Positions 14,138-22,583 of a stretch of DNA of 42,277 nt are shown piece after piece. Where the stretch lies: NCBI GenBank assembly GCA_002492725.1, contig DLAF01000024.1:1-42277 (forward strand), written 5' to 3'. Origin of the DNA: Lachnospiraceae bacterium UBA7054 (GTDB lineage Bacteria > Bacillota > Clostridia > Lachnospirales > Lachnospiraceae). A program made the translations under genes and the position numbers. Numbering within the stretch: the stretch's first letter is position 1; each line of letters opens with the position of its first letter. The notes below the pieces were generated by a model that worked only from the letters and a program-made list of their open reading frames with translations, searched no databases and was not told the DNA's origin.

Positions 14138-15337
14138 ATGATAAAGCGGAAAAAACAGCCGGGAATCTTACATAAAATAAGGAAGGGCACGGGAAAGCTC
14201 TGCACACTGGTATTGGCGGGTACGCTTTTCCTGACTCCCTCGATGCAGGCGCAGGCAATCGGTGCCGGCAGCGCCATCGCCAGAGGCATCGACGTTTCCA
14301 AACACAATCTGGGTATTGACTGGAGCCAGGTGCCCTCCTCGGGCGTCTCCTTCGTCTTTGTGAAAGCGGGCAGCACGAATTCGGGTGTTGACCCTTATTT
14401 TGATGTTAACATGAACGGCGCGAATGCGGCGGGGCTGCGCACGGGAGTTTATCTTTATTCTTATGCTTCCACGGTGGAGCAGGCACAGAACGAGGCGAAC
14501 CAGCTTCTTTCGTGGATCGGGAATTACACGGTGAGTTATCCGGTGGTCTATGATGTGGAAGCCCCCTGTCATAAGAATATGTCGAGTGAGCAGTTACAGG
14601 CACTGATCAACGCCTTCTGCTCGATCATTGAGGCGAACGGCTACTATCCGGTGGTCTATTCCAGCCGTAATATGTTCCGGGATAAGATCGGCAACATCGG
14701 CTATGACAAATGGGTGGCGCAGTATGCGGACGCTTTGGAATACGAAGGCGCCTCCTTTTGGCAGAATACTTCACACGGCAGTGTGGCGGGGATCCCGACC
14801 AGAGTGGATATGAATTATCAGTTCAAGGATTATTCCAAGATCATCGTGGCGGACGGCTTTGCCGCCAGAGGAGACCAGACCGTGTTCTATGCGGGCTATC
14901 GGATGCAGCGCAGTTGCTGGGTAGCCTGGGAGGACAGAAAATACCATTTGGACGAGAACGGCTTCGTACAGAAGGGCTGCTGGTTTGAGGATGAGACAGG
15001 CCGCTATTTCCTGGCCACCAAAGATGGCCATGCCCTGCGTGAGGATGTGACCATTCAGGGTGAGGAATATTATTTCGATGAGAATGCAGTGATGATGCGG
15101 GGGCTGGTGACCAGGCCTGACGGCAATGTTTACTATTACGATCCGACGACGGGCGCATTGCAGAGAAATGTGACTGTGACGGTGGAGGGCGTAAACTATG
15201 AGGTGAATGGAAAGGGTATCGCGACGGCCGTTGTACCGGAAGTACCTGCGGAACCCGCGCCTGAGACACAGCCTGCAGAACCCGCACCGGCGCCTGAGGC
15301 AGCGCCTGCTCCTGCGGACGGCGCGCAGGCACAGTAA
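14138..15337 (+). CDS. Secreted GH25 lysozyme with cell-wall-binding repeats
   Basis: This 399-residue protein has a signal peptide (basic start MIKRKK, hydrophobic CTLVLAGTLFL, cleavage near AQA at 38-40). A GH25 muramidase domain follows (about 48-235): the conserved GIDVSKHN with Asp52, VFVKAG, and YPVVYDVEAP with Asp139 and Glu141, the catalytic carboxylates. The domain cuts the N-acetylmuramic acid bond of peptidoglycan. From about 255 to 350 there are choline-binding-like repeats (WVAWEDRKYHLDENG, GEEYYFDENAVMMRG, NVYYYDPTTG). The end is a Pro/Ala/Glu-rich tail. A strong terminator follows, so it is transcribed alone. It could act in cell separation or in attack on neighbours. Confidence 0.9.
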   Translation: MIKRKKQPGILHKIRKGTGKLCTLVLAGTLFLTPSMQAQAIGAGSAIARGIDVSKHNLGIDWSQVPSSGVSFVFVKAGSTNSGVDPYFDVNMNGANAAGLRTGVYLYSYASTVEQAQNEANQLLSWIGNYTVSYPVVYDVEAPCHKNMSSEQLQALINAFCSIIEANGYYPVVYSSRNMFRDKIGNIGYDKWVAQYADALEYEGASFWQNTSHGSVAGIPTRVDMNYQFKDYSKIIVADGFAARGDQTVFYAGYRMQRSCWVAWEDRKYHLDENGFVQKGCWFEDETGRYFLATKDGHALREDVTIQGEEYYFDENAVMMRGLVTRPDGNVYYYDPTTGALQRNVTVTVEGVNYEVNGKGIATAVVPEVPAEPAPETQPAEPAPAPEAAPAPADGAQAQ

Positions 15338-15357
15338 GATGATATTAGGACAGAAGG

Positions 15358-15384
15358 AGAGTCATCCGCCGGATGACTCTTTTT
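15358..15384 (+). terminator. Rho-independent terminator of the lysozyme gene
   Basis: AGAGTCATCC (15358-15367) and GGATGACTCT (15371-15380) form a perfect 10-bp stem with loop GCC, followed by five T residues. Confidence 0.9.
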
Positions 15385-15420
15385 GCGCGCATAAGCAGAA
15401 TGGCTTATGACGAGGCGCAA

Positions 15421-15494
15421 GACGTCCGGGGGACGTCTGTTATGCGCGGACCGGAGTGGAACGGAGACCGCGAACGAGAAATGCGAAGCATTTC
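15421..15494 (+). repeat. Structured intergenic element, copy A
   Basis: The element has three stems. Stem 1: GACGTCC/GGACGTC (15421-15437, loop GGG). A 30-base core (15439-15468) contains GCGCGGACCGGAGTGGAACG, in which CGCGG can pair with CCGCG just after the core. Stem 3: GAAATGC/GCATTTC (15478-15494, loop GAA). A second copy with the same order, spacing and a core matching at 24 of 30 positions lies on the minus strand at 41978-42060. The stems differ in sequence but stay paired. The remaining 15385-15628 interval carries ATAAGC/GCTTAT (15391-15408) and a 20-bp palindrome (15499-15518). Confidence 0.75.
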
Positions 15495-15498
15495 GAGT

Positions 15499-15518
15499 CT
15501 GCTTATGCGCATAAGCAG
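15499..15518. repeat. 20-bp perfect palindrome
   Basis: CTGCTTATGCGCATAAGCAG reads the same on both strands. The preceding word CATTTCGAGTCTGCT (from 15489) recurs at 15582 followed by CATAC. A GCGCGCATAAGCAG word occurs at 15385. The palindrome sits directly after structured element A and may be part of it. Confidence 0.85.
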
Positions 15519-15559
15519 AGTCGGAAGAAAAATCTCTTCCAAATAGATCGACAATGGGG

Positions 15560-15565
15560 TATAAT
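15560..15565 (+). promoter_or_regulatory. -10 box for the zinc-finger / polA region
   Basis: TATAAT at 15560-15565 lies 64 bases before the ATG of the zinc-finger gene. The -35 region 17 bases upstream is poor (TTCCAA). Confidence 0.4.
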
Positions 15566-15628
15566 GTTTGCGTATGAGTGGCATTTCGAGTCTGCTCATA
15601 CACAGAGTCAAATGGAAAAGGGACGGAT

Positions 15629-15949
15629 ATGAACTGTAAAGAAGCGGAGAAAATGATACCCTCCTTCTTAAACGATGAGCTGGACGGGGACGATTTGGCG
15701 GAATTTGTGGAGCATATCGAGGAGTGCCCGGAATGCAAGGAGGAGCTCTCCATTCAGTTTCTGGTTTCGGAAGGATTGGAGCAGCTTGAGCAGGGGAATA
15801 ATTTTAATCTACAGGAAGCTCTGGTGGAGACGCTTGACGGTGCGGACGACAGGATACGGGTCAATCGGGCCCTGCGGCGCGTCTTGTTTTGGCTGGAGCT
15901 TGCGGTGGCTGCTGCAATCGTTGCGGCGGTGGTCATTGTATCCATGTAG
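15629..15949 (+). CDS. Anti-sigma-like zinc-finger membrane protein
   Basis: The ATG at 15629 (MNCKEAEKMI) follows AAAAGGGA; the longer frame from 15578 begins in repeat sequence. The 106-residue protein has a ZAS/zf-HC2 motif: Cys3 and HIEECPEC with His29, Cys33 and Cys36. A membrane segment lies near the end (about 84-105, LAVAAAIVAAVVIVSM). This layout is that of small anti-sigma factors that hold an ECF sigma factor through the zinc domain. No sigma factor gene is adjacent; polA follows after 66 bases. Either the partner lies elsewhere or the protein has another role. Confidence 0.75.
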   Translation: MNCKEAEKMIPSFLNDELDGDDLAEFVEHIEECPECKEELSIQFLVSEGLEQLEQGNNFNLQEALVETLDGADDRIRVNRALRRVLFWLELAVAAAIVAAVVIVSM

Positions 15950-16015
15950 GACTTGCGCGAATGAGATGGAAAATAACCGGATGTGGAAAGTAAAATGAGA
16001 AAGGTTTTGAAATAG

Positions 16016-18745
16016 ATGGCGGAAAAACTGGTTCTGATAGACGGACACAGCATTTTGAACAGAGCGTTTTACGGGGTGCCGGATCTGACCAACGGGCAGG
16101 GACTTCACACCAACGCGATCTATGGATTTTTGAATATTATGTTCAAGATCCTGGAGGAGGAGCAGGCGGACTACCTGACGGTGGCCTTTGACGTGCACGC
16201 GCCCACCTTCCGCCATGAAATATATAAGGAGTATAAGGGCACCAGAAAGCCGATGCCGACGGAACTTCGAGAGCAGGTTCCGGTGATGAAACAGTTGCTT
16301 GCCGCCATGAAGATCTGTGTGGTGGAGCAGGCGGGCCTGGAGGCGGACGATATACTGGGAACCATTGCAAAGCGCGGCGAGAAAGCCGGGATGGAGGTCT
16401 CCCTGGTATCGGGCGACCGGGATCTGTTACAGGTCGCGACCGACCATATCCGCATTCGCATTCCCAAGACGAAGGGCGGACGCACGGAGGTGGAGGATTA
16501 CTATGCGAAGGACGTGGAGGCGGCCTATCAGGTGACGCCCATGCAGTTCATCGACTTAAAAGCGCTGATGGGCGATGCATCGGACAATATTCCGGGAGTA
16601 CCAAAAGTAGGGGAGAAGACGGCCACGGAGCTGATGGTGACATATGGGTCGTTAGAAAACATCTATGCTCATGCGCAGGAGATTTCCAAAAAGTCGATCA
16701 GAGAATCCCTGCTGGCAAACAGGGAGCTTGCGGACTTAAGCAAGGTGCTTGCGACCATCAACGTGGACGCTGAGATTGCCTTTGATTTTGACAAGGCAAA
16801 GATTGGCGACTTTTATACGGAAGAAGCCTATGTGCTCTGCAAGCAGCTGGAATTTAAAAATATCCTTTCCCGTTTTTCCAGGGATGTGGCGGTGGTCAAC
16901 AGGCAGGAGGACGATTTTCATACCGTGACAGACAAGGCGGAGGTGGAAGCGCTGTTCGCGGCCTGTCGGGAAAAGGGGGAGAGCGTGGAAGGCGGCACCC
17001 GGATTGGGTTGGCAGTTTTTCGGGACGGCAAAGCGGAGAACGGCTGTATGGGGATTGCGCTTGCACAGGAGGAGAACAATGTGGCCTTTATTCCCTGTCA
17101 GGGAGAGGTGACGGAAGGGTATCTGCGGGAGCGATTGACAGCCTTAAATAGGGACGAGTTATGTAAACTAAATGTGTTTGACGCAAAATCCCTTTATGAT
17201 ATGATAGAGGAAGCGGGGGAGGAGAGCATGTGGCGCGATGAGGCGGGCGCGCAGGATGTGTTGAAGCCTTATCGGGCAAAAAGATACTTTGACATTCTGA
17301 TCGCGGCGTATCTCATCAATCCGCTTAAGAGCGATTATCAGACGGAGGATATCGCGGGCGAATATCTGACGCTTACGATTCCGGACAGGGCGCAGGTCTG
17401 CGGGAAAGCTGCTTATGCGCAGGCGTATGAGAAGGAGCCGGAGGCCTTTGCGCAGTATGCGTGCTATCAGGCCTATGTCTGTCTGGCGGCGGGGAAGGTA
17501 TTGGAAGACAAGCTTGCCGAACAGGAAATGGATTCCCTGTTTTATGAGATTGAGATGCCGCTTTCGCGGGTGCTTTACGATATGGAACAGTACGGCGTGC
17601 TGGTGCAGCCGGCGGCACTCAAGGCTTACGGCGAGGCGCTGACCGGGCGCATCACACAGTTGGAGCAGGCAATCTACAGGCAGGCGGACGTTTCGTTTAA
17701 CATCAATTCGCCCAAGCAGCTTGCGGAGATCCTGTTTGAAAAAATGGGGATCAAGGGCGGTAAAAAGACAAAGACAGGATATTCCACGGCGGCGGATGTG
17801 CTGGAGAAGCTGGCACCGGACTATCCGATCGTATCGGATATTTTGGAGTACCGGGGGCTTGCCAAATTGAAATCAACCTATGCGGAAGGGCTTTTTGCCT
17901 GCATCGGGGGAGACGGGAGAATCCATTCGACCTTCAATCAGACCATTACCGCAACGGGGAGGATCAGTTCCACGGAGCCAAATTTGCAGAATATACCGAT
18001 GCGCATGGACTTAGGACGCAGGATCCGCAAGGTGTTTGTGCCGCGGGAAGGGTATCTTTTCATGGATGCGGATTATTCGCAGATCGAGCTGCGCATTCTT
18101 GCGCATATGTCCGACGATAAGCAGTTGATTGAGGCCTATCAGATGGACGAGGACATCCACCGCATCACGGCTTCCAAGGTGTTTCACACACCCTTTGCCG
18201 AGGTGACGGACTTACAGCGACGAAACGCCAAGGCAGTCAATTTCGGCATTGTTTATGGCATCAGCTCCTTTGGCCTGAGTCAGGACTTAAGCATCTCCAA
18301 GAAGGAGGCTGCAGACTATATCGAACAGTATTTTGAGACCTATCCGGGGGTGAAACGCTTCCTTGATCAGATGGTGGCAAAGGCCAAAGAGCAGGGATTT
18401 GTGACGACCATGTACGGGCGCAGGCGTCCGATTCCGGAGCTTAAGTCAAACAATTTCATGCAGCGTTCCTTCGGGGAGCGTGTGGCCATGAATTCTCCCA
18501 TTCAGGGGACGGCGGCGGACATCATGAAGATTGCCATGATCCGCGTGTGGGAAAGACTGCATCGGGAAAACTTAAAGTCCCGCCTGATCTTACAGGTGCA
18601 TGACGAACTTTTGATCGAAACGGATTTATCGGAGGAGGAGGCGGTACGCCGCATCCTGACGGAGGAGATGCAGCAGGCAGCGGAATTGTCCGTGCGTCTG
18701 GAGATCGATCTGCACACGGGCACGGACTGGTACGAGGCAAAGTAA
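16016..18745 (+). CDS. polA: DNA polymerase I, proofreading site degenerate
   Basis: This 909-residue family A polymerase fills gaps and removes RNA primers in lagging-strand synthesis and repair. The 5' nuclease domain (about 1-300) starts KLVLIDGHSILNRAFYG and holds GLEADDILG, VSGDRDLLQ and GDASDNIPGVPKVGEKTA. The middle 3'-5' exonuclease region lacks the D-x-E of motif I (IGLAVFRDGK stands there), so proofreading is probably absent, as in Taq and Bst enzymes. The polymerase domain has motif A DADYSQIELRILAHMS, motif B RRNAKAVNFGIVYG and motif C LQVHDELLIE. coaE begins 1 base after the stop, a typical Gram-positive order. Confidence 0.97.
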   Translation: MAEKLVLIDGHSILNRAFYGVPDLTNGQGLHTNAIYGFLNIMFKILEEEQADYLTVAFDVHAPTFRHEIYKEYKGTRKPMPTELREQVPVMKQLLAAMKICVVEQAGLEADDILGTIAKRGEKAGMEVSLVSGDRDLLQVATDHIRIRIPKTKGGRTEVEDYYAKDVEAAYQVTPMQFIDLKALMGDASDNIPGVPKVGEKTATELMVTYGSLENIYAHAQEISKKSIRESLLANRELADLSKVLATINVDAEIAFDFDKAKIGDFYTEEAYVLCKQLEFKNILSRFSRDVAVVNRQEDDFHTVTDKAEVEALFAACREKGESVEGGTRIGLAVFRDGKAENGCMGIALAQEENNVAFIPCQGEVTEGYLRERLTALNRDELCKLNVFDAKSLYDMIEEAGEESMWRDEAGAQDVLKPYRAKRYFDILIAAYLINPLKSDYQTEDIAGEYLTLTIPDRAQVCGKAAYAQAYEKEPEAFAQYACYQAYVCLAAGKVLEDKLAEQEMDSLFYEIEMPLSRVLYDMEQYGVLVQPAALKAYGEALTGRITQLEQAIYRQADVSFNINSPKQLAEILFEKMGIKGGKKTKTGYSTAADVLEKLAPDYPIVSDILEYRGLAKLKSTYAEGLFACIGGDGRIHSTFNQTITATGRISSTEPNLQNIPMRMDLGRRIRKVFVPREGYLFMDADYSQIELRILAHMSDDKQLIEAYQMDEDIHRITASKVFHTPFAEVTDLQRRNAKAVNFGIVYGISSFGLSQDLSISKKEAADYIEQYFETYPGVKRFLDQMVAKAKEQGFVTTMYGRRRPIPELKSNNFMQRSFGERVAMNSPIQGTAADIMKIAMIRVWERLHRENLKSRLILQVHDELLIETDLSEEEAVRRILTEEMQQAAELSVRLEIDLHTGTDWYEAK

Positions 18746-18746
18746 T

Positions 18747-19352
18747 ATGAAAGTCATAGGAATTACGGGCGGCGTCGGCGCCGGGAAATCAGCGGTGCTC
18801 GATTATCTGGCCGCAAATCATAATTGCCGCGTTATCAAGGCGGATTTGGCTGCCCATCAACTGGAGGAGCCTGGTGGCGCGTGCTACGAACCGCTGGTCG
18901 CGCTTTTGGGAGATGAGATTTTGGATGCGGCGGGAAAAATCGACAGAAAGAAGATGGCGGCGCGGATCTTTGAAGACAGCGCACTTTTGCAGAAGGTAAA
19001 CGACATCGTGCATCCTGCGGTAAAGGCATATCTCCTTTCGGAAATCGCGAAAGAGAAAGAAAGCGGGGAACGGGATTTTCTGTTTATCGAGGCGGCACTT
19101 TTAATCGAAGAGGGCTATGCCGGGATCGTAGACGGACTTTGGTATATTCGCGCAGATGAGAGCGTAAGGCGGCAAAGGCTTAAGGGGAGCAGAGGGTATA
19201 GTGATGAAAAGACCGATGCGATTTTGAAAAGTCAGCTTTCGGATGAAGCATTTTTAAAACATTGCGGTGTGGTGATAGAGAACAATGGTGCGCTTTTAAG
19301 CGTCTATGAACAAATAGAGAAAGAATTGGGGGAAGACCAGTGGCAGAAGTAA
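18747..19352 (+). CDS. coaE: Dephospho-CoA kinase
   Basis: This 201-residue enzyme phosphorylates the 3'-OH of dephospho-CoA, the last step of coenzyme A synthesis. The P-loop GITGGVGAGKS is at 5-15. VIKADLAAHQL, GKIDRKKMAARIF and DIVHPAV are the family markers, and the lid region with RRQRLKGSRGYS follows at about 145. It follows polA by 1 base and overlaps the next gene by 13 bases, so the three are one operon. Length is normal. Confidence 0.95.
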   Translation: MKVIGITGGVGAGKSAVLDYLAANHNCRVIKADLAAHQLEEPGGACYEPLVALLGDEILDAAGKIDRKKMAARIFEDSALLQKVNDIVHPAVKAYLLSEIAKEKESGERDFLFIEAALLIEEGYAGIVDGLWYIRADESVRRQRLKGSRGYSDEKTDAILKSQLSDEAFLKHCGVVIENNGALLSVYEQIEKELGEDQWQK

Positions 19353-21688
19353 AAAAATTTCCGGGACAGTTGGTATTTGGCTTGGATATCGGGACAAGAA
19401 GTATCGTGGGAACGGTGGGCTACCGCACAGGAGGCAAATTTCATGTGGTAACGCAGAGCATCAGGGAGCATCGGACAAGGGCTATGCTGGACGGGCAGAT
19501 CCATGATATCTACAAAGTGGGCGAGACCATCAAGGAGGTCAAGGCGGAGATCGAGGAGCGGATCGGCAGACCGTTAAAAGACGTCTGTATCGCGGCGGCG
19601 GGCCGTGTGCTGCAGACCGTAAACATACGGGTGGATCAGGAGCTGGAGAACGAGCGGGAGATCACGGGGGAGGATATCTATGCCCTGGATTCCGCAGGCG
19701 TGGAGAGAGCCTACCAGGAGTTTTTGGAAAACAACGATATGGACATGAAGTTTTACTGTGTCGGATATTCAGTTGTACGCTATTATATGAACGGCTACAC
19801 GATAGGAAACCTGGAGGGACACAAGGCAAAGACCATCGGTGCGGATCTGATTGCCACGTTCCTGCCGGAGGATGTGGTGGACGGTCTTTATAAGGCAGTC
19901 GGTGTGGCCGGGCTTGACGTGGTGAATCTGACGCTGGAGCCGATCGCGGCGATTCAGGTGGCAATCCCTGAGATGTACCGGATGTTAAATATTGCGCTGG
20001 TGGATGTGGGCGCGGGCACTTCCGATATTTCCGTTACCAGAGACGGCAGTATCATCGCCTATGGTATGATTCCTATTGCGGGGGATTCCCTCACGGAGGT
20101 GGTCGCAAAGCACTGCCTGGTGGATTTCGCCACGGCGGAACAGATTAAGCGGGACACAGGCGTAAAGGACGTGATCGAGTATAAGGATATCATGGGACTG
20201 ACCCAGACCATTACCAGTGAGGCAGTGGAACAGGTGGCGTCTGAAGTGATCGAGAATATGACCGGTCAGGTGGCGGATAAGATCAAGGAGTTAAACGGCG
20301 ATAAATCCGTCAGCGCGGTGTTTGTGGTGGGCGGCGGCGGCAAGCTTCCGGGTTACACGAACGCGCTTGCAAAAAAGCTGGATATTCAGAGTGAGCGCGT
20401 AGCGGTCAGGGGCGAGGAGGTCATGCAGGATATCGAATTTTTGGAGGCAGACGCCAGAAAAGATTCCCTGATGGTGACGCCCATCGGTATCTGTTTAAGC
20501 TACTATGAGCAGAGCAACAACTTCATTTTCGTCTACTTTAATGATCAGCGGGTGAAGATTTATGACAATAATAAGGCGGCCGTGGTGGATGCGGCCATGC
20601 AGGCGGAGTTTGCGAGCGACGGCCTTTTCCCCAGGCGCGGGAAGGAGTTAAACTTTACGGTGAACGGGAAGCCGCGGATTGCCAGAGGAGACTTCGGGGA
20701 GGCAGCGCAGATCACCGTGAACGGAAACGAGGCGGATATCTATACCCTGATCCATGCAAACGACCAGATCCGGGTGGTAGAGTCCACGGCAGGGGAACCT
20801 GCGCAGATGATGCTGGGAGAGCTTCCTGAGTTTGGCTCAAAGATGTGGGTGGAGGTCAATGAGAAAAAGGTGGATCTGCCCAAATTTGCCAGCGTGAACG
20901 GGGAGTTACAGTCCGAGTATTACGAGATTCAGGAAGGTGACGAGATCGAGATCCTGGGTTACTATACGGTACGGCAGATTTCCGAGTTTATGGATGTGAC
21001 CATCGACTGGAGTATGAACATCTATGTGAACAACAAGCTGGCCGATATGGATACGAAAGTGTATGAGAATTTCTCTGTGATCTGGACGATGGAGGAACTG
21101 CAGCTTTCCGATGTGGAGGTTTACGAACCGTCCGAAGAAGAGGAAGCACGGGTACGGGAAGACCGGCCTGCGGGTACGGCTGGGTTTTCTGCGATTGCCT
21201 CGAAAGCGGCAGGACAACAGGCGGTATCCGCTGCAGAAAGCGATGATTTGACAGGAACGTCGGATGCGGCGGAAAGCGATATGGATCACTCTGCAGATGC
21301 AGCGGGAGCGGCGGAAAATGAGCAGGAGAAGGCGAAGGGCGCAAGGATCGTGATGGGTCCCGGCGTGAAGCGCGCAGAGGAGGAGGCGAAGGCCAAAGCG
21401 AGAGCCAGGGAAGAGGAGGCCGCCCGCGCCAAGGCGGAGGAAGAAAAACGACGGGAAGAACTTATGAGCAAGCATGTGCCCGTTTCCATCATCGTAACGG
21501 TTAACGGCGAGCAGATTAAGCTTTCCGGCAAGAAGAACTATGTGTTTGTGGATGTGTTTGAATATATTGACTTTGATCTCTCAAAGCCTGAGGGAAGCGG
21601 CATCGTGACCAACCTAAACGGCAGGGGAGCGCAGTATATGGAGAACATCAAGAGCGGCGATAATATCGAAATTTATTGGAAGCCGTGA
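19340..21688 (+). CDS. Large FtsA-like actin-fold protein with C-terminal extension
   Basis: The GTG at 19340 overlaps coaE; GGGGGAAG precedes it. The 782-residue product begins with an FtsA/PilM-type ATPase fold (about 10-370): phosphate-1 GLDIGTRSIVGTVGY, phosphate-2 ALVDVGAGTSDISVT and adenosine motif VFVVGGGGKLPGYTNAL. FtsA itself is about 420 residues and ties FtsZ to the membrane. Here the C-terminal part adds a segment with LNFTVNGKP and AAQITVNGNEAD, an Ala/Glu/Lys-rich linker likely to be coiled coil (about 600-700), and a final VSIIVTVNGEQIKLSGKKNY domain resembling the earlier one, so a duplicated beta-rich fold. No amphipathic FtsA membrane tail is seen. It may serve division, envelope or pilus-type assembly; the role is open. 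Confidence 0.75.
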   Translation: MAEVKKFPGQLVFGLDIGTRSIVGTVGYRTGGKFHVVTQSIREHRTRAMLDGQIHDIYKVGETIKEVKAEIEERIGRPLKDVCIAAAGRVLQTVNIRVDQELENEREITGEDIYALDSAGVERAYQEFLENNDMDMKFYCVGYSVVRYYMNGYTIGNLEGHKAKTIGADLIATFLPEDVVDGLYKAVGVAGLDVVNLTLEPIAAIQVAIPEMYRMLNIALVDVGAGTSDISVTRDGSIIAYGMIPIAGDSLTEVVAKHCLVDFATAEQIKRDTGVKDVIEYKDIMGLTQTITSEAVEQVASEVIENMTGQVADKIKELNGDKSVSAVFVVGGGGKLPGYTNALAKKLDIQSERVAVRGEEVMQDIEFLEADARKDSLMVTPIGICLSYYEQSNNFIFVYFNDQRVKIYDNNKAAVVDAAMQAEFASDGLFPRRGKELNFTVNGKPRIARGDFGEAAQITVNGNEADIYTLIHANDQIRVVESTAGEPAQMMLGELPEFGSKMWVEVNEKKVDLPKFASVNGELQSEYYEIQEGDEIEILGYYTVRQISEFMDVTIDWSMNIYVNNKLADMDTKVYENFSVIWTMEELQLSDVEVYEPSEEEEARVREDRPAGTAGFSAIASKAAGQQAVSAAESDDLTGTSDAAESDMDHSADAAGAAENEQEKAKGARIVMGPGVKRAEEEAKAKARAREEEAARAKAEEEKRREELMSKHVPVSIIVTVNGEQIKLSGKKNYVFVDVFEYIDFDLSKPEGSGIVTNLNGRGAQYMENIKSGDNIEIYWKP

Positions 21689-21741
21689 CGTAAAAAAGAG
21701 AGAAAAGGAAAAATCGTCCCCTCAGGAATGGCGGGGATGAA

Positions 21742-22557
21742 ATGGTTGATATGACTATGAGACTATGCAGCATTGCCAGCGGCAGCAGCGGAAACTGCGT
21801 CTATGTGGGAAGCGATGCCACTCATCTTTTGATGGATGTGGGAATCAGCGGAAAACGGACGGAGGAGGGGCTTTCAGCGCTTGGCTTAAGCCTAAGGGAC
21901 ATTGACGGTATCTGTATCACACACGAACACGCCGACCACATAAACGGTCTGGGGGTACTCTCCAGGAAGTACGGCATACCCATCTACGCCACGGCGGGTA
22001 CCATCGAAGCCATCAGACAGACGAGATCGTTGGGGGAGATTGATCCCGCCCTTTTTCAGGTCGTCGTACCGGACGAGCGCTGCATCATCAAGGATATTAC
22101 ACTTTGTCCCATGCGCACCTCCCACGATGCGGCCGACCCGGTGGCTTACCGCATCAGTCATGACGGCAGACGGATCGGGATCATCACGGATCTGGGGTGC
22201 TATAACGATTATACGGTGGAGTGCCTGAAAAATCTGGATCTCCTCTATCTGGAAGCGAATCATGACGTACATATGCTGCAGGTCGGGCCTTATCCCTATT
22301 ATTTAAAGAAACGGATTCTGGGCGAGCGGGGGCATTTGTCCAACGAGGCGGCGGGCAAACTCTTAAGCCGCCTGCTGCATGACAATATGCAGGCAATCGT
22401 GCTGGGGCATCTGAGCAAGGAAAATAATCTGCCGGAGCTTGCTTACGAGTCGGTGCGTGTGGAAGTTGCGATGTCCGATACGAAATATAACGGCAATGAT
22501 TTTCCGGTGTATGTGGCGAAGCGGGATGAAGTTTCTGAGATGATCGAGGTGCGTTAA
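21742..22557 (+). CDS. YycJ/WalJ-type metallo-beta-lactamase-fold hydrolase
   Basis: This 271-residue enzyme opens with RLCSIASGSSGNCVYVG, the YycJ/WalJ signature, and has the metal-binding HEHADH at 61-66 with later TSHDA, TDLG and LGHLSKENN residues. YycJ proteins are exonuclease-like hydrolases linked to DNA replication and cell-wall coordination in Gram-positives. In Bacilli the gene belongs to the walRK operon; here it follows the FtsA-like gene instead. The ATG at 21742 has GGGGATG 4 bases before it; a second ATG at 21757 is possible. Confidence 0.85.
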   Translation: MVDMTMRLCSIASGSSGNCVYVGSDATHLLMDVGISGKRTEEGLSALGLSLRDIDGICITHEHADHINGLGVLSRKYGIPIYATAGTIEAIRQTRSLGEIDPALFQVVVPDERCIIKDITLCPMRTSHDAADPVAYRISHDGRRIGIITDLGCYNDYTVECLKNLDLLYLEANHDVHMLQVGPYPYYLKKRILGERGHLSNEAAGKLLSRLLHDNMQAIVLGHLSKENNLPELAYESVRVEVAMSDTKYNGNDFPVYVAKRDEVSEMIEVR

Positions 22558-22583
22558 GTGACCGGACAGTAGGAGGTGAGGCT

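Noticed and set aside
15499..15518. 20-bp palindrome as an attachment site
   Set aside because: No integrase gene or mobile element borders it, and it belongs to a repeat-rich intergenic region.
17373..17618. Long minus-strand open frames within polA and other core genes
   Set aside because: They lie wholly opposite strongly supported genes, are Pro/Arg/Ser-rich as expected from antisense of GC-rich codons, and lack ribosome binding sites.
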